Part shown: one piece after another, positions 1 to 9,606 of the stretch
Position numbering within the stretch: position 1 is the stretch's first letter
Layout: each line of letters starts with the position of its first letter
The notes under the pieces: generated by a model
What the model was told of the DNA's origin: nothing
The model's database searches: none
The model's input: the letters and a program-made list of their open reading frames with translations, nothing else
Source of the DNA: an uncultured Alphaproteobacteria bacterium
Lineage (GTDB): Bacteria > Pseudomonadota > Alphaproteobacteria > RF32 > CAG-239
Length of the DNA stretch: 64,000 bases
Reading direction: 5' to 3'
Assembly: GCA_944393695.1 (NCBI GenBank)
Contig: CALYAY010000003.1
Span: forward strand, 1-64,000
Program-made: the position numbers and the translations under genes

Positions 1-1542
1 GCAGCGTGTTTTGTGACCGACACTAGTGGTTGTTCGGGCAATGAATTCGGAGGCAATAATGCCGATGAGGATGACGGCGGGGTACCTCCCGGAGGCGATG
101 ACTACGACCTCGACAATGCCGAACGCTGCCGCCAGGAAGGCTATACCCAGACATCCTGTCCCGAAGGTCAGGAACCTTCCAACACCTGCCCCTACGACAG
201 CAATTATTTCGAAAAATGCGTTTCCTCCTGTCCGAGTAATTACGTCACCTGTGAAGTCCCCTACTATGGCGTCGGTGAAGACTGTGACGGGAAATATGCC
301 TCCTGTGAAAAAGATACCGAACGCGCCTGCAAAGAATTAAATCCAAACTATACAAATACCTGCGGCACCGGCCAGCAATTAAGCTCCGACCGTTGCTCGT
401 ACGACAATACTTACGGCACCTGCTGCAACACCTGCGCCGGTTATGACAACACCACCATTCCCGACGGTTACGTTCAAGACGGCGAAGCCTGTGTGGATTG
501 CAACGGACAAACAAAATATAAAATCAAACCCAATCCTTGCAACGGATATATGGATTGCGGCAGCATGGGGCCCGAAATCGGTGCAAAATCCTGCCAATCA
601 GGAAATCAGATAAAATACGATAACTGCAAAGCCTGCCCCAATCTCGGCAGCCTCACCTACTGTCCCGCACCCTTCACCTGCTCCTACGAGGATTGTTCCG
701 GTCTTTATTATAAAACCGGCTGTCAACCCGGCTACGACTGGAATGAAAGTACCAAGACTTGCACAAAGCAATGCGATTACAAGTGTAGTCTGTCATCTTG
801 CCCGGCTAACGCCGAATGCGATTATGAAAGTTGTTCTAAAAAATATTGCTTCAAATATTGTTCGGGCAATTATGAAGAAAGCAACGGAAAATGTGTTTGT
901 CCTGCTGACTATAATCTATCTTCCTGTCCGACTAACGCTTTTTGTTCTTCCTGTGAAGGAAAATATTCTTTTAACGGCTGCCAATCCGGCTGGGATCAAG
1001 AAGGAGATAAATGTGTTTGCAAAAATAAGGGGACATATACTACATGTCCTACCGGATATGTATGTAAATATGAAACTTGCTCAAAAAAATATTATAAAAT
1101 TGACGGCTGTCAATCCGGATATGACGAAGTTGGAAATGAATGTATTCTTCATGTTCACAATTATATTTGCAAGGACGGCTACCAGAAAGACAATTTATGG
1201 GAAAATCAGGCTTTAAAAAGTAATACCGTATGCAGCTGTGGCAAAATAAATACTAGTGAATATTGCTATAAGTGTCCGGCTATGTTAACTTATTCAGGAA
1301 ACCTTGTCAGAACTTTTTTTGCGTGCACTCATTGTTCTCTTTATTCCGGCAAATATATTGCATACGCCTCTAAAACTGAAGTATGTATTACTAAGGATGG
1401 TATTGAAGAAGAATTATTTTCACAAACTATGGCCTATGAATTTGATACATTAGAAGAATGCAACGCTCATTGTGCAACTATACAAAAGAAAGTTGAAGAC
1501 GGAGGAACTTGTGAATTTTCAAGAGCTTGTGAACAAAATTAG
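1..1542 (+). CDS. Cys-rich secreted repeat protein (5' truncated by window edge)
   Basis: The frame is open from base 1 (A-A-C-F-V-T-D-T), so the start codon and signal peptide lie outside the window; the GTG at 13 is only an internal Val. The visible part opens with the CFVTDT block that begins the mature domain in four paralogues (9607, 17036, 40382, 45437). The shared conserved domain follows (ERC, SCPSNYVTC, YASCEKDTERAC, CCNTCAGYDNTTIPDGY), then about four units of 35-40 residues built on C-x-L-x-SCP....C-x-YE-x-CS-K-Y..GCQSGYDW, and a unique Cys-rich tail with CTHCSLYSGKY. The paired cysteines suggest a disulfide-rich EGF/furin-like exported protein. I recognise no named family and infer no specific function. 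A strong terminator follows immediately. Confidence 0.8.
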   Translation, partial: AACFVTDTSGCSGNEFGGNNADEDDGGVPPGGDDYDLDNAERCRQEGYTQTSCPEGQEPSNTCPYDSNYFEKCVSSCPSNYVTCEVPYYGVGEDCDGKYASCEKDTERACKELNPNYTNTCGTGQQLSSDRCSYDNTYGTCCNTCAGYDNTTIPDGYVQDGEACVDCNGQTKYKIKPNPCNGYMDCGSMGPEIGAKSCQSGNQIKYDNCKACPNLGSLTYCPAPFTCSYEDCSGLYYKTGCQPGYDWNESTKTCTKQCDYKCSLSSCPANAECDYESCSKKYCFKYCSGNYEESNGKCVCPADYNLSSCPTNAFCSSCEGKYSFNGCQSGWDQEGDKCVCKNKGTYTTCPTGYVCKYETCSKKYYKIDGCQSGYDEVGNECILHVHNYICKDGYQKDNLWENQALKSNTVCSCGKINTSEYCYKCPAMLTYSGNLVRTFFACTHCSLYSGKYIAYASKTEVCITKDGIEEELFSQTMAYEFDTLEECNAHCATIQKKVEDGGTCEFSRACEQN

Positions 1543-1549
1543 ACTCCAA

Positions 1550-1589
1550 CCAACCTCCCGGAAGTTTGGACTTCCGGGAGGTTGGTTTT
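1550..1589. terminator. Strong terminator between convergent genes
   Basis: A perfect 16-bp inverted repeat (1550-1565 and 1570-1585) with a TTGG loop is followed by TTTT on the + strand. It lies between the Cys-rich gene (stop 1542) and valS (stop 1599). On the - strand the T-run is poor, so it mainly serves the + gene. Confidence 0.9.
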
Positions 1590-1598
1590 GGAATTTGT

Positions 1599-4235
1599 TT
1601 AGAAATTGGCGATGCGCTGAAGTGCAGCCTCTACTTTAGCCTTGTTTTCCAAAGCCTCGTTTTGGCGGCGTTTTTCCTCTGCAACAACGGCTGCCGGCGC
1701 ACGTTCGACAAAGTTCGGATTACCCAGCTTGCGGGCATAGCCTTCCAGGTTTTTGTTCAGGCTTTCCAATTCTTTGCTTAAACGTTCTTTTTCGGCGGCA
1801 AAATCAATCACGCCCTTTAACGGCATCAACAGGGTGCATTCACGGAAAACACTCTGCGCCATGTCGGAAGTGACTTCGCCGGTGTAAACTTCAAGTTTTT
1901 CCAGACGAGCCAGGGGGCAGATAATTTTGTTAAAGCGGGAAACGTATTCCGCACTTTGTGAACCGGCATCTTTTAAGTAAACAACCGGCTTGGCCGACGC
2001 GGGAAGATTCATCTCTGAACGGAGAGAACGAATCGCCGAAATCAAATCAATCGTCCAGTCAAGGTCATTCATGGCGCTGCGGTCGATGGTTTCATCTTTG
2101 GGCCAGGCGGCATGAATCAGCTTGACATCACGCTGTGCCGTGTTGTTCCACAATTCGGTGGTCACAAAAGGCATAAACGGATGCAAAATTACCAGTATCC
2201 GGTCAAGCGTCCAGGCAAACGAAGCTCTGGTTTCGGCCTTTTCAGCTTCATTATCGCCATAAAGCAGAGGCTTAATCATTTCGATATACCAGTCGCAGAA
2301 GGAGCCCCAGATAAACTGATAAACAGTGTTGGCGGCATCGGAGAAACGATAATTGTCAAGGTAAGAAGTTACCTCGCGGGAGGTTTCCTTGGCTTTGGCA
2401 ATAATCCACTTGTTGACCGGCAGTTTTACGGAATTTTCATCAAAATCCGCCGGCTTGCGGCATTCGTTCATTTCGCCGAAGCGGGCAGCGTTCCACAGCT
2501 TGGTGGCAAAATTGCGATAGCCGGCAATGCGGGATTCCGACAAATTGATGTCTCGTCCCTGGGTTTCCATGGATGCCATGAAAAAGCGCAGAGCATCTGC
2601 CCCGTATTTTTCAATGGTTTCAATCGGGTCAACGGTGTTGCCTTTGGACTTGGACATTTTCTGGCCTTTTTCATCGCGAACCAGGCCATGGATATAACAT
2701 TTGCGGAAAGGAACCTGCTTCATCATATACATGCTCATCATCATCATGCGGGCGACCCAGAAGAAGATGATGTCAAAACCGGTGACCAAAACCGAAGTGG
2801 GATAAAAAGTTTCCAGATATTCGGTTTTATCCGGCCAGCCCAGGGTTGAAAAAGCCCACAAACCGGATGAGAACCAAGTGTCCAGCACATCGGTTTCGCG
2901 GCGGAGTTCGACATGATGTCCGTAATGTTTGTCGGCAGCGGCCTGAGCCTCAGCTTCGTTTTCTTCGCAGAAAATGGTTTCGTCAGGACCATACCAGATG
3001 GGCATCTGGTGTCCCCACCACAATTGGCGGGAAATACACCACGGCTGAATGTTGCGCATCCATTCGTAATATGTTTTTTCATAAGACTTCGGAACAAACT
3101 GCATTTCACCGTTTTCAACCACACGTAAAGCCTCTTTGGCCAAAACCGGCGCATCAACAAACCACTGGTCGGTCATCAGAGGCTCAATAACCACGCCGGA
3201 ACGGTCACCGTAAGGAATAACCATCGGATGGTCTTCAATCTTGTCCATCAATCCCATTTCGGTTAAAGCGGCAATTGTCTTTTCACGGGCTTCTTTGGTG
3301 GACATGCCGGGATAAGGCGTGTTCTCATTCAAAGTAGCATCAGGATTGAGGATGTTGACCTGAGGCAGATTGTGGCGTTTGCCGACTTCAAAGTCGTTAA
3401 AGTCATGCGCCGGGGTAATTTTAACCGCTCCGGTTCCTTTTTCGGGATCGGCATGGTCATCGGCAATAATCGGAATAACCTTGTTGATTATCGGAATAAT
3501 GCAGTTTTTGCCGATCAGGTGCTTTAACTTTTCATTGTCTTTGGAAACAGCAACCGCCGTATCGCCAAACATGGTTTCGGGACGCGTGGTGGCAATATGG
3601 ATATATTCATCTTTGCTGCCTTCAATGGGGTATTTGTAATAATACATCTTGCCCAGGGTTTCTTTCTGGACAACCTCCAAATCGGAAACGGCGGTTCCCA
3701 GTTTGGGATCCCAGTTGACAAGTTTTTTGGCTTTATAAATCAGACCGTCTTTATAAAGACTGACAAAGATTTTGCGGACGGCACGGGACAAGCCTTCATC
3801 CATGGTAAAACGCTCGCGCGACCAATCGCAGGAAGCGCCCAGACGACGCAGTTGACGGGTAATGGTGCCGCCGGAATGTTCTTTCCACTTCCAAACGGTT
3901 TCAATGAATTTTTCACGCCCCAAATCATGTTTGGTCAGGCCTTCTTTGGCCAGATTGCGCTCGACCACCATCTGGGTGGCAATTCCGGCATGATCGGTTC
4001 CCGGCTGCCATAAAACCTTTTTGCCCAACATGCGGTTGTATCTGACCAGAATATCCTGCAGGGTATCATCAAGAGCATGGCCCATGTGCAGATATCCGGT
4101 CACGTTAGGCGGCGGAATAACAATGGAAAAAGCCTCGTTTTTTGAACGCATGTCGGGTTTAAAATCACCGGAGGCTTCCCAATCGGCATAAATTTTTTCT
4201 TCAAAATCTTTCGGAGTATAATTTTTGTTTAACAT
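1599..4235 (-). CDS. valS: Valine--tRNA ligase
   Basis: Class I aminoacyl-tRNA synthetase that charges tRNA-Val in the cytoplasm and edits misactivated Thr. The HIGH-type signature is HMGH at residues 50-53, within PPPNVTGYLHMGHAL; KMSKS is at 526-530. Between them sits the connective editing domain (TTRPETMFGDTAVAV region). The C-terminus has the anticodon-binding region and a Lys/Glu-rich coiled coil (FAAEKERLSKELESLNKNLEGYARKLG) typical of bacterial ValRS. At 878 residues it is slightly short for the family but complete. It is the last gene of a tolC-popZ-valS series on the - strand, separated from popZ by a 140-bp gap with a candidate popZ terminator, so it may have its own promoter there. 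Confidence 0.98.
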   Translation of the reverse strand: MLNKNYTPKDFEEKIYADWEASGDFKPDMRSKNEAFSIVIPPPNVTGYLHMGHALDDTLQDILVRYNRMLGKKVLWQPGTDHAGIATQMVVERNLAKEGLTKHDLGREKFIETVWKWKEHSGGTITRQLRRLGASCDWSRERFTMDEGLSRAVRKIFVSLYKDGLIYKAKKLVNWDPKLGTAVSDLEVVQKETLGKMYYYKYPIEGSKDEYIHIATTRPETMFGDTAVAVSKDNEKLKHLIGKNCIIPIINKVIPIIADDHADPEKGTGAVKITPAHDFNDFEVGKRHNLPQVNILNPDATLNENTPYPGMSTKEAREKTIAALTEMGLMDKIEDHPMVIPYGDRSGVVIEPLMTDQWFVDAPVLAKEALRVVENGEMQFVPKSYEKTYYEWMRNIQPWCISRQLWWGHQMPIWYGPDETIFCEENEAEAQAAADKHYGHHVELRRETDVLDTWFSSGLWAFSTLGWPDKTEYLETFYPTSVLVTGFDIIFFWVARMMMMSMYMMKQVPFRKCYIHGLVRDEKGQKMSKSKGNTVDPIETIEKYGADALRFFMASMETQGRDINLSESRIAGYRNFATKLWNAARFGEMNECRKPADFDENSVKLPVNKWIIAKAKETSREVTSYLDNYRFSDAANTVYQFIWGSFCDWYIEMIKPLLYGDNEAEKAETRASFAWTLDRILVILHPFMPFVTTELWNNTAQRDVKLIHAAWPKDETIDRSAMNDLDWTIDLISAIRSLRSEMNLPASAKPVVYLKDAGSQSAEYVSRFNKIICPLARLEKLEVYTGEVTSDMAQSVFRECTLLMPLKGVIDFAAEKERLSKELESLNKNLEGYARKLGNPNFVERAPAAVVAEEKRRQNEALENKAKVEAALQRIANF

Positions 4236-4308
4236 TTTTTATTCCATTGCTTTAAGTTTTGATTGTCAATTGTTTGTTTCTTAGCATTATTTTCAAGATA
4301 TGTAAATC

Positions 4309-4345
4309 GAAAAATGCCCCCAAGACTTAAAGTTTTGAGAGCATT
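4309..4345 (-). terminator. Candidate popZ terminator
   Basis: An imperfect inverted repeat (4313-4327 pairing with 4331-4345, two mismatches) is followed on the - strand by TTTTT. It lies 31 bp downstream of the popZ stop and upstream of valS. Confidence 0.5.
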
Positions 4346-4375
4346 GTCAATAAAGGTCGGTTCAGGCACTCAGCT

Positions 4376-5380
4376 TCAGGAACCAACCTTTGCCATCACT
4401 CGTCTGACTTCTTCACGGACAACTTCTTCAACCACCCGGGTCAGATTGGCATCTATCCAGGCCTTTGCCTGTGTTTTAACTTCGTCGCGGGCATAAGAAA
4501 GGATGTCATTTTCAACCGACGACGCGGCTTTGGCAACAACCGGCTGGAGACTTTCGGCAATAACGGACTTAACCAAATCTTCCAGAGTCTGGCTGCCGTT
4601 GCCAATCCCGGTTTCCGGAGTTGCGGCGGGAACGGGTTCCGTTTTTTGGTTTTCAGAAAACATGCGGGCAAAATTATCAATAATGTCCTCGGAAACATCG
4701 GCTACGGGTTTTGTCGGGGTATCAGGAACCGTGATTTCCGGTTCGGGAGCCGGGGCGGCCGGTTCTTCGGCCGATACGGAAGCGGTTTCTCCGGCAACTT
4801 GTTTTTCTTCCGCGAGCGGCTCTTCGATTTCCGGCAGAGCATCAGTTTCAGACGAATCCGCTATTGACGTCTGCGCCCGAATTTCCGGTTCCGGAGCGAT
4901 ATCTTCAGGCTGTGAAATTTCCGCGGCATTATCTGCTTCAATGACGGGAAGAGCTTCTTCCTGAATTTCGGGCAGCCCGACATTGATTTCGCCAGTGCCG
5001 ACATCAACATCAGGCTGCGCCGAAATCTCTTCTTCCGGATCGTAAATCGGCTCGGCATCAATGTCTATTTCGGAATTATCCCGTACGTCAGGCAGCTTTA
5101 CACTATCCAGGGAGATATCATCCAGACCGAGATCAATATCGGTTTCCCCGGCGTTTTCAGGCTCTCCGGAATGAAGCGTGTTGGAAGGATCAACAATCAT
5201 GGAAGATGACAGATTAAAAACATCGTCATCCTCGTTTTTGGAAGCAGGCAAAGTCTCTTGGGTTTCAGGCACAGAAGGCTTTTCTCCGTTTGTTTTTTCG
5301 TTTTCGGCGAGAATACCCTTGATAGATGACAAGATATCCTCCATTGATAGATTTTCCTGATCCTGAATATTTTCTGCCAT
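4376..5380 (-). CDS. popZ: PopZ-like polar organizing protein (DUF2497)
   Basis: Alphaproteobacterial cell-pole scaffold; in Caulobacter it forms a polar matrix that tethers ParB and recruits cell-cycle regulators. Two conserved ends are visible: an N-terminal helix (SMEDILSSIKGILAE) and the C-terminal oligomerisation region (LEDLVKSVIAESLQPVVAK ... WIDANLTRVVEEVVREEVRRVM). Between them lies a long, low-complexity, very acidic Pro/Glu-rich segment, as expected for PopZ. I start at the ATG at 5380, which has AAGGAAG about 8 nt upstream; a longer frame would need a TTG at 5398, only 3 nt past the tolC stop. It sits between tolC and valS, a neighbourhood I recall from alphaproteobacteria. Confidence 0.88.
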   Translation of the reverse strand: MAENIQDQENLSMEDILSSIKGILAENEKTNGEKPSVPETQETLPASKNEDDDVFNLSSSMIVDPSNTLHSGEPENAGETDIDLGLDDISLDSVKLPDVRDNSEIDIDAEPIYDPEEEISAQPDVDVGTGEINVGLPEIQEEALPVIEADNAAEISQPEDIAPEPEIRAQTSIADSSETDALPEIEEPLAEEKQVAGETASVSAEEPAAPAPEPEITVPDTPTKPVADVSEDIIDNFARMFSENQKTEPVPAATPETGIGNGSQTLEDLVKSVIAESLQPVVAKAASSVENDILSYARDEVKTQAKAWIDANLTRVVEEVVREEVRRVMAKVGS

Positions 5381-5401
5381 ACTTCGGTCTTCCTTCAAGT
5401 T

Positions 5402-6763
5402 TTATTTGTCAACGGATAATGACAACCACTTACCACGTGTCTCTTTATAATGCTTTTTGGCATCATAGATGTCAACGTTTAATTTTAAGTCTTTCGCCGT
5501 TAACTTGCCCATCCCCATCAACAGCTGCAGAGAAGAAACATAGTAGTCACGCTTGGCCTTGACCTCTTCCACATTGGAATTCAGCAATTCCTGATAGGCA
5601 TTCAACACATCCAAAATGGTGCGGTTGCCAAGAGCTTCTTCCTTTTGCACACCGTCAAGGGCCACTTCATTGGCTTTAACTTGCTCTTTAATGGATTCAA
5701 TCCGGGCGCGGTTGGAATTTACATATTCCCAAGCGCTTTTAATATCGTAGCGAACCTGACGCTCAGCCTCCAAAACTTTTTCCTGAGCCTGCCATTTGAG
5801 GTATTTGCTCTGGCGAATCTGTGCTCGATCAGATCCGGCACTGTATAAAGGAACGGTGAGATTTACCCCCCATTCAACATCATTGATTGTGGCTTTTCCG
5901 ATGGCGCTGTCGGGGTCAGTCTTGGTTCTTGAGGCCGAGCCGTTCAGGCTGAGGCTGGGCAACAGGGCTCCGGTTTTGGCCGCAACGTCATAAGACTGAG
6001 CATCAAGCGTGTGACGGGCTTCACTAACGGCGTAATTGCCGTTTTTGGCTTGTTCATAAGCTTCACGAAAAGTTTTGGGCAAGAAGTTCGAAATATTTTC
6101 GGGTTCGGTCAGTTTGTCGGCTTTTTGCCCGACGATGCGGACATATTCGGCCTGAGAAGCCTCCAAATCTCCTTCGGAACTGATACGTTCGGCCATAGCA
6201 TTGGCATGACGGGCCCGTGCCTGAGACACGTCGGTACGGGTTACCTCCCCCACCTTAAAACGCTCAAGCGTTTCATCAAGCTCCTTTTTCAAAAGCTTTT
6301 CATTATTTTTCTGCAGATCAACGATTGCCGCGTTTTGCAAAACATTCAAATAGGCTGTGGCGGCACTGAGCAGCGTACTTTGTTCAACATCCATCAGGTT
6401 GTCCTGAGCGGCACGAACGGCACTGTCGGCAGAACGGACACTGTTTACCGTGCTGAAGCCGTTAAATAACGGCTGATTGATAGTAGCGGCAATATTCTTG
6501 GTTACACCGCTTTCGTCAACAACGCCGGGTTCGCTGTTGTTGCTGTTGCTATCGTTATAGCTGCCGGTCAGGGCAATTGTCGGCCGGTAGCCTGAATTGG
6601 CGATGGCAACATTTTCATCCAACGAACGCAGATAAGCCCGTTCGGCCTGCAGGGTCGGATTATTTTCATAGGCCATTTCCATTGCCTCAAAAATGCTGGC
6701 GGCCTGAGCCGTCCCCGACAATGCCGTGGCAAATAACAATGCCGGCAAAAGAATTCTTTTCAT
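5402..6763 (-). CDS. tolC: TolC-family outer-membrane efflux/secretion channel
   Basis: Outer-membrane trimeric channel for type I secretion and RND/ABC efflux. The N-terminal signal peptide (MKRILLPALLFATALSGTAQA) is followed by two OEP-type repeats: the first with AMEMAYENNPTLQAERA, the second with AYEQAKNGNYAVSEARHTLDAQ. Both have long heptad helices and strand segments such as ALTGSYND and SLNGSASRTKTDP. At 453 residues it matches the family. The ATG at 6763 is chosen because GAGGTGA lies 7 nt upstream; the GTG at 6772 would place that Shine-Dalgarno inside the start region. No transporter or membrane-fusion gene adjoins it. popZ follows 21 bp downstream and may be co-transcribed. Confidence 0.95.
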   Translation of the reverse strand: MKRILLPALLFATALSGTAQAASIFEAMEMAYENNPTLQAERAYLRSLDENVAIANSGYRPTIALTGSYNDSNSNNSEPGVVDESGVTKNIAATINQPLFNGFSTVNSVRSADSAVRAAQDNLMDVEQSTLLSAATAYLNVLQNAAIVDLQKNNEKLLKKELDETLERFKVGEVTRTDVSQARARHANAMAERISSEGDLEASQAEYVRIVGQKADKLTEPENISNFLPKTFREAYEQAKNGNYAVSEARHTLDAQSYDVAAKTGALLPSLSLNGSASRTKTDPDSAIGKATINDVEWGVNLTVPLYSAGSDRAQIRQSKYLKWQAQEKVLEAERQVRYDIKSAWEYVNSNRARIESIKEQVKANEVALDGVQKEEALGNRTILDVLNAYQELLNSNVEEVKAKRDYYVSSLQLLMGMGKLTAKDLKLNVDIYDAKKHYKETRGKWLSLSVDK

Positions 6764-6962
6764 TAAGTTCACCTCAAATAGTTATTTTTTGATGCAGTAT
6801 ATAAATTTGTGTTAATTATGCAATGATATTTCTAAATATTTTCTAAAAAAATATAATAAAAATCTTTTCATAATAAAAATAGTTAACCATTAACCATATT
6901 TCAAACAATTCCCTTTTATTCTTGGGATAAATCTGCATGTAACAAATTCAGGAGAATGATCG

Positions 6963-9449
6963 GTGAAAAAGAAAAATGTGACTGCGCAAAATGAAGACAG
7001 CTGTAAGATTTTCAATGAGATAGATCAGGCCAGGCTGAAGCTTTCCATTGAGCATTACATTAAATATTTTATCGGCAAACGAACCTGCGAAATAAATAAA
7101 GACGAAGCGCTGGAAGCCATTGCCCTGGCGGTCAGGGAATTTGCCATGGACCGGATGTATGACACGATTGCCCGTTACAACAAGAAAAATTCAAAGCGAA
7201 TCTATTATCTTTCCATTGAATATCTTATCGGGCGGTCGCTGGAAAACAATCTGCACAACCTCGGATTATTTGACATTTTGAAAAATATTAAAATCGAGGG
7301 ATTTCCGGATATTTCGCTGGCTGAAATTTTTGATACCGAATATGATCCGGCGCTGGGCAACGGCGGGCTTGGACGTCTGGCCGCCTGTTATCTGGACTCG
7401 ATGGCTTCGCTCGGAATTCCCGGGTTCGGCTATGGCATCAACTATCAGTTCGGTTTGTTTAAGCAAAAATTTGAAAACGGTTACCAGGTCGAACAGGCCG
7501 ACAGCTGGCAGGGGGAAGATTCCCCCTGGCAGTTTGCCAGGCTCGACCGCAAAGTGACCATTCCGATTTACGGCAATGTCGAAGTTATCAAAGACGACAA
7601 AGGACAGGATACCTATATCTGGATGAACACCCGTCATTTTTACGGTGTGCCGTATGACTTTCCGATTGTCGGTTATAAAGGAAAGTCGGTTAACTATCTG
7701 CGCCTGTTTTCTGCCAAAACCGACGATGAGCTGGATATTAACATCTTTAATGAAGGCGGCTATATGGAGGCCGTTAAAGAAAAAATCGGAACGGAAACCA
7801 TTTCCAAAGTGTTGTATCCTTCGGATGCCGTCGAATCGGGAAAAGAGCTGCGCCTGATTCAGCAATACTTTTTTGTTTCCTGCGCCATTCAGGATATTAT
7901 CCGCCGCTTTTTGGAAAAGAGCAATGATTTTCACAAGCTTCCGGATTATGTCTGCATCCAGCTGAACGATACGCATCCGGCGCTGGCCATTGTGGAGATG
8001 ATGCGGCTGCTGCTGGACGTGTACGGACAGGAATGGGATACGTCATGGGATATCGTGACCAAGATTTTTGCCTATACCAATCACACGCTGCTGCCGGAAG
8101 CTCTGGAAACATGGCCTTCACGCATTCTGGGACGTATTCTGCCGCGGCATCTGCAGATTATTTATGAAATCAACCGGCGCTTTATTAATTTTGCCAAGAG
8201 CAAAGTCGGAGACGATAACGGAAAATTGAGCAGGATGTCGATTGTGGTCGGCGACGGAGACAATCAAATTATCCGCATGGCCAATCTTTCAATCGTCGGG
8301 TCATTTTCGGTCAACGGCGTGGCCAAAATTCACTCCGAACTGATTAAGACCAATCTGGTTCCCGATTTCTATGAATTATGGCCGGAAAAATTTATCAATG
8401 TAACCAACGGCATTACGCCGCGGCGCTGGCTGCTGCATGCCAACACCGGATTATCAAACCTGATTGATTCCAGAATCGGTAAAGGCTGGGTGACCGACCT
8501 GCCCGAGCTGGCCAAGCTTGAAAAATATGTCAATGACAAAGAGTTTATCGACGAATTCAGACGGGTTAAAAGAGAAAATAAAAAGCGTCTGATAAAGGTT
8601 ATTTCCAAAACCAACGGCATTTTGATTGATCCGGACAGTTTGTTTATCGTTCATGCCAAGCGTATTCACGAGTATAAACGTCAGCTGATGACGATTTTGC
8701 AGGTTATCGGCGATTATCTGGCAATCATCAAAGACAATAAAAAACCGGCGTCCGCCAAGACTTATATCTTTGCCGGAAAGGCCGCTCCGTCGTATAATTT
8801 TGCAAAACTCATCATCAAGCTTATCAATAACGTGGCCGATGTGGTCAATAATGATCCGCGGGTTAACGATATGCTGAAGGTGGTGTTTATTCCCGATTAT
8901 AAAGTATCGCTGGCCGAGGTTTTGATTCCTGCTGCCGATGTCAGTTTGCAGATTTCAACCGCCGGGTTTGAGGCTTCGGGAACGGGAAACATGAAGTTTG
9001 CCCTGAATGCCGCGCTGACCGTCGGAACACTGGACGGCGCCAATATAGAAATCCGCGATAATGTCGGACATGATAATTTTTATCTGTTCGGCCTGACGGA
9101 ACAGGAAATTCAGGAACGCCGTCCGACATATAATCCGCGCGAAATTTATGAAAACAATGATTATATCAAACGAATTCTGAATGCGGTTAATTCCAATATG
9201 TTCTGCGAAAAAGATTATATGCTGCTGTTTAAGCCTATCTTTGAGGAACTGGTTAATCGCGATTATTTCTTTGTTCTGGCTGACTTGGAGGCTTTTGACA
9301 AGACCATTAAACAAACGGAACAAGATTTCAGAGACAGAGACAGCTGGGCAAAGAAAGCTTTGTATAACGTGGCCAGAATCGGATATTTTTCATCCGACCG
9401 GGCAGTTATGGAATATGCCAAGAATATCTGGCATATCAAACCGGTTTAG
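6963..9449 (+). CDS. glgP: Glycogen/alpha-glucan phosphorylase
   Basis: PLP-dependent GT35 enzyme releasing glucose-1-phosphate from glycogen or maltodextrin by phosphorolysis. The family signature EASGTGNMKFALNAALT surrounds the PLP-binding Lys678. The N-terminal block RMYDTIARYNKKNSKRIYYLSIEYLIGRSL and the ITPRRWL and HEYKRQLM motifs are also present. At 828 residues it is full length. The start is GTG at 6963 with AGGAG 8 nt upstream; an ATG at 6956 is in another frame and stops within 13 codons. It stands alone, divergent from tolC across 200 bp of AT-rich DNA, with its own terminator. No other glycogen genes are nearby. Confidence 0.97.
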   Translation: MKKKNVTAQNEDSCKIFNEIDQARLKLSIEHYIKYFIGKRTCEINKDEALEAIALAVREFAMDRMYDTIARYNKKNSKRIYYLSIEYLIGRSLENNLHNLGLFDILKNIKIEGFPDISLAEIFDTEYDPALGNGGLGRLAACYLDSMASLGIPGFGYGINYQFGLFKQKFENGYQVEQADSWQGEDSPWQFARLDRKVTIPIYGNVEVIKDDKGQDTYIWMNTRHFYGVPYDFPIVGYKGKSVNYLRLFSAKTDDELDINIFNEGGYMEAVKEKIGTETISKVLYPSDAVESGKELRLIQQYFFVSCAIQDIIRRFLEKSNDFHKLPDYVCIQLNDTHPALAIVEMMRLLLDVYGQEWDTSWDIVTKIFAYTNHTLLPEALETWPSRILGRILPRHLQIIYEINRRFINFAKSKVGDDNGKLSRMSIVVGDGDNQIIRMANLSIVGSFSVNGVAKIHSELIKTNLVPDFYELWPEKFINVTNGITPRRWLLHANTGLSNLIDSRIGKGWVTDLPELAKLEKYVNDKEFIDEFRRVKRENKKRLIKVISKTNGILIDPDSLFIVHAKRIHEYKRQLMTILQVIGDYLAIIKDNKKPASAKTYIFAGKAAPSYNFAKLIIKLINNVADVVNNDPRVNDMLKVVFIPDYKVSLAEVLIPAADVSLQISTAGFEASGTGNMKFALNAALTVGTLDGANIEIRDNVGHDNFYLFGLTEQEIQERRPTYNPREIYENNDYIKRILNAVNSNMFCEKDYMLLFKPIFEELVNRDYFFVLADLEAFDKTIKQTEQDFRDRDSWAKKALYNVARIGYFSSDRAVMEYAKNIWHIKPV

Positions 9450-9477
9450 TTTTTGAAGTACGTTATCCTGTAAGAGA

Positions 9478-9507
9478 ATACCTGCCTGATTGGCGGGTAT
9501 TTTTTTG
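9478..9507 (+). terminator. glgP terminator
   Basis: Stem of 9 bp with one G-T wobble (ATACCTGCC with GGCGGGTAT) followed by seven T residues. The T-run merges into the block shared with 16937 and 40277, upstream of the Cys-rich genes. Confidence 0.88.
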
Positions 9508-9539
9508 TTTAAATTATGGTCTTTTGATTAAAATAGTGA

Positions 9540-9568
9540 TTTACACCTGCGAATTTTTCTGTTAATAT
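9540..9568 (+). promoter_or_regulatory. Shared sigma-70-like promoter of Cys-rich gene family (copy 1)
   Basis: TTTACA, 17-bp spacer, TAATAT. The downstream leader (GATTCGTGAAGACAACAAC then AAGGTGATATT and ATGATG) is almost invariant in the four family members whose upstream regions are visible. The predicted transcript start is about 7 bp after the -10 box. Confidence 0.65.
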
Positions 9569-9606
9569 AAGATTCGTGAAGACAACAACAAGACGAAGGT
9601 GATATT

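Noticed and set aside
5381-5398. TTG start extending popZ by six codons
   Set aside because: The ATG at 5380 has AAGGAAG at good spacing, which the longer form would place inside the coding region.
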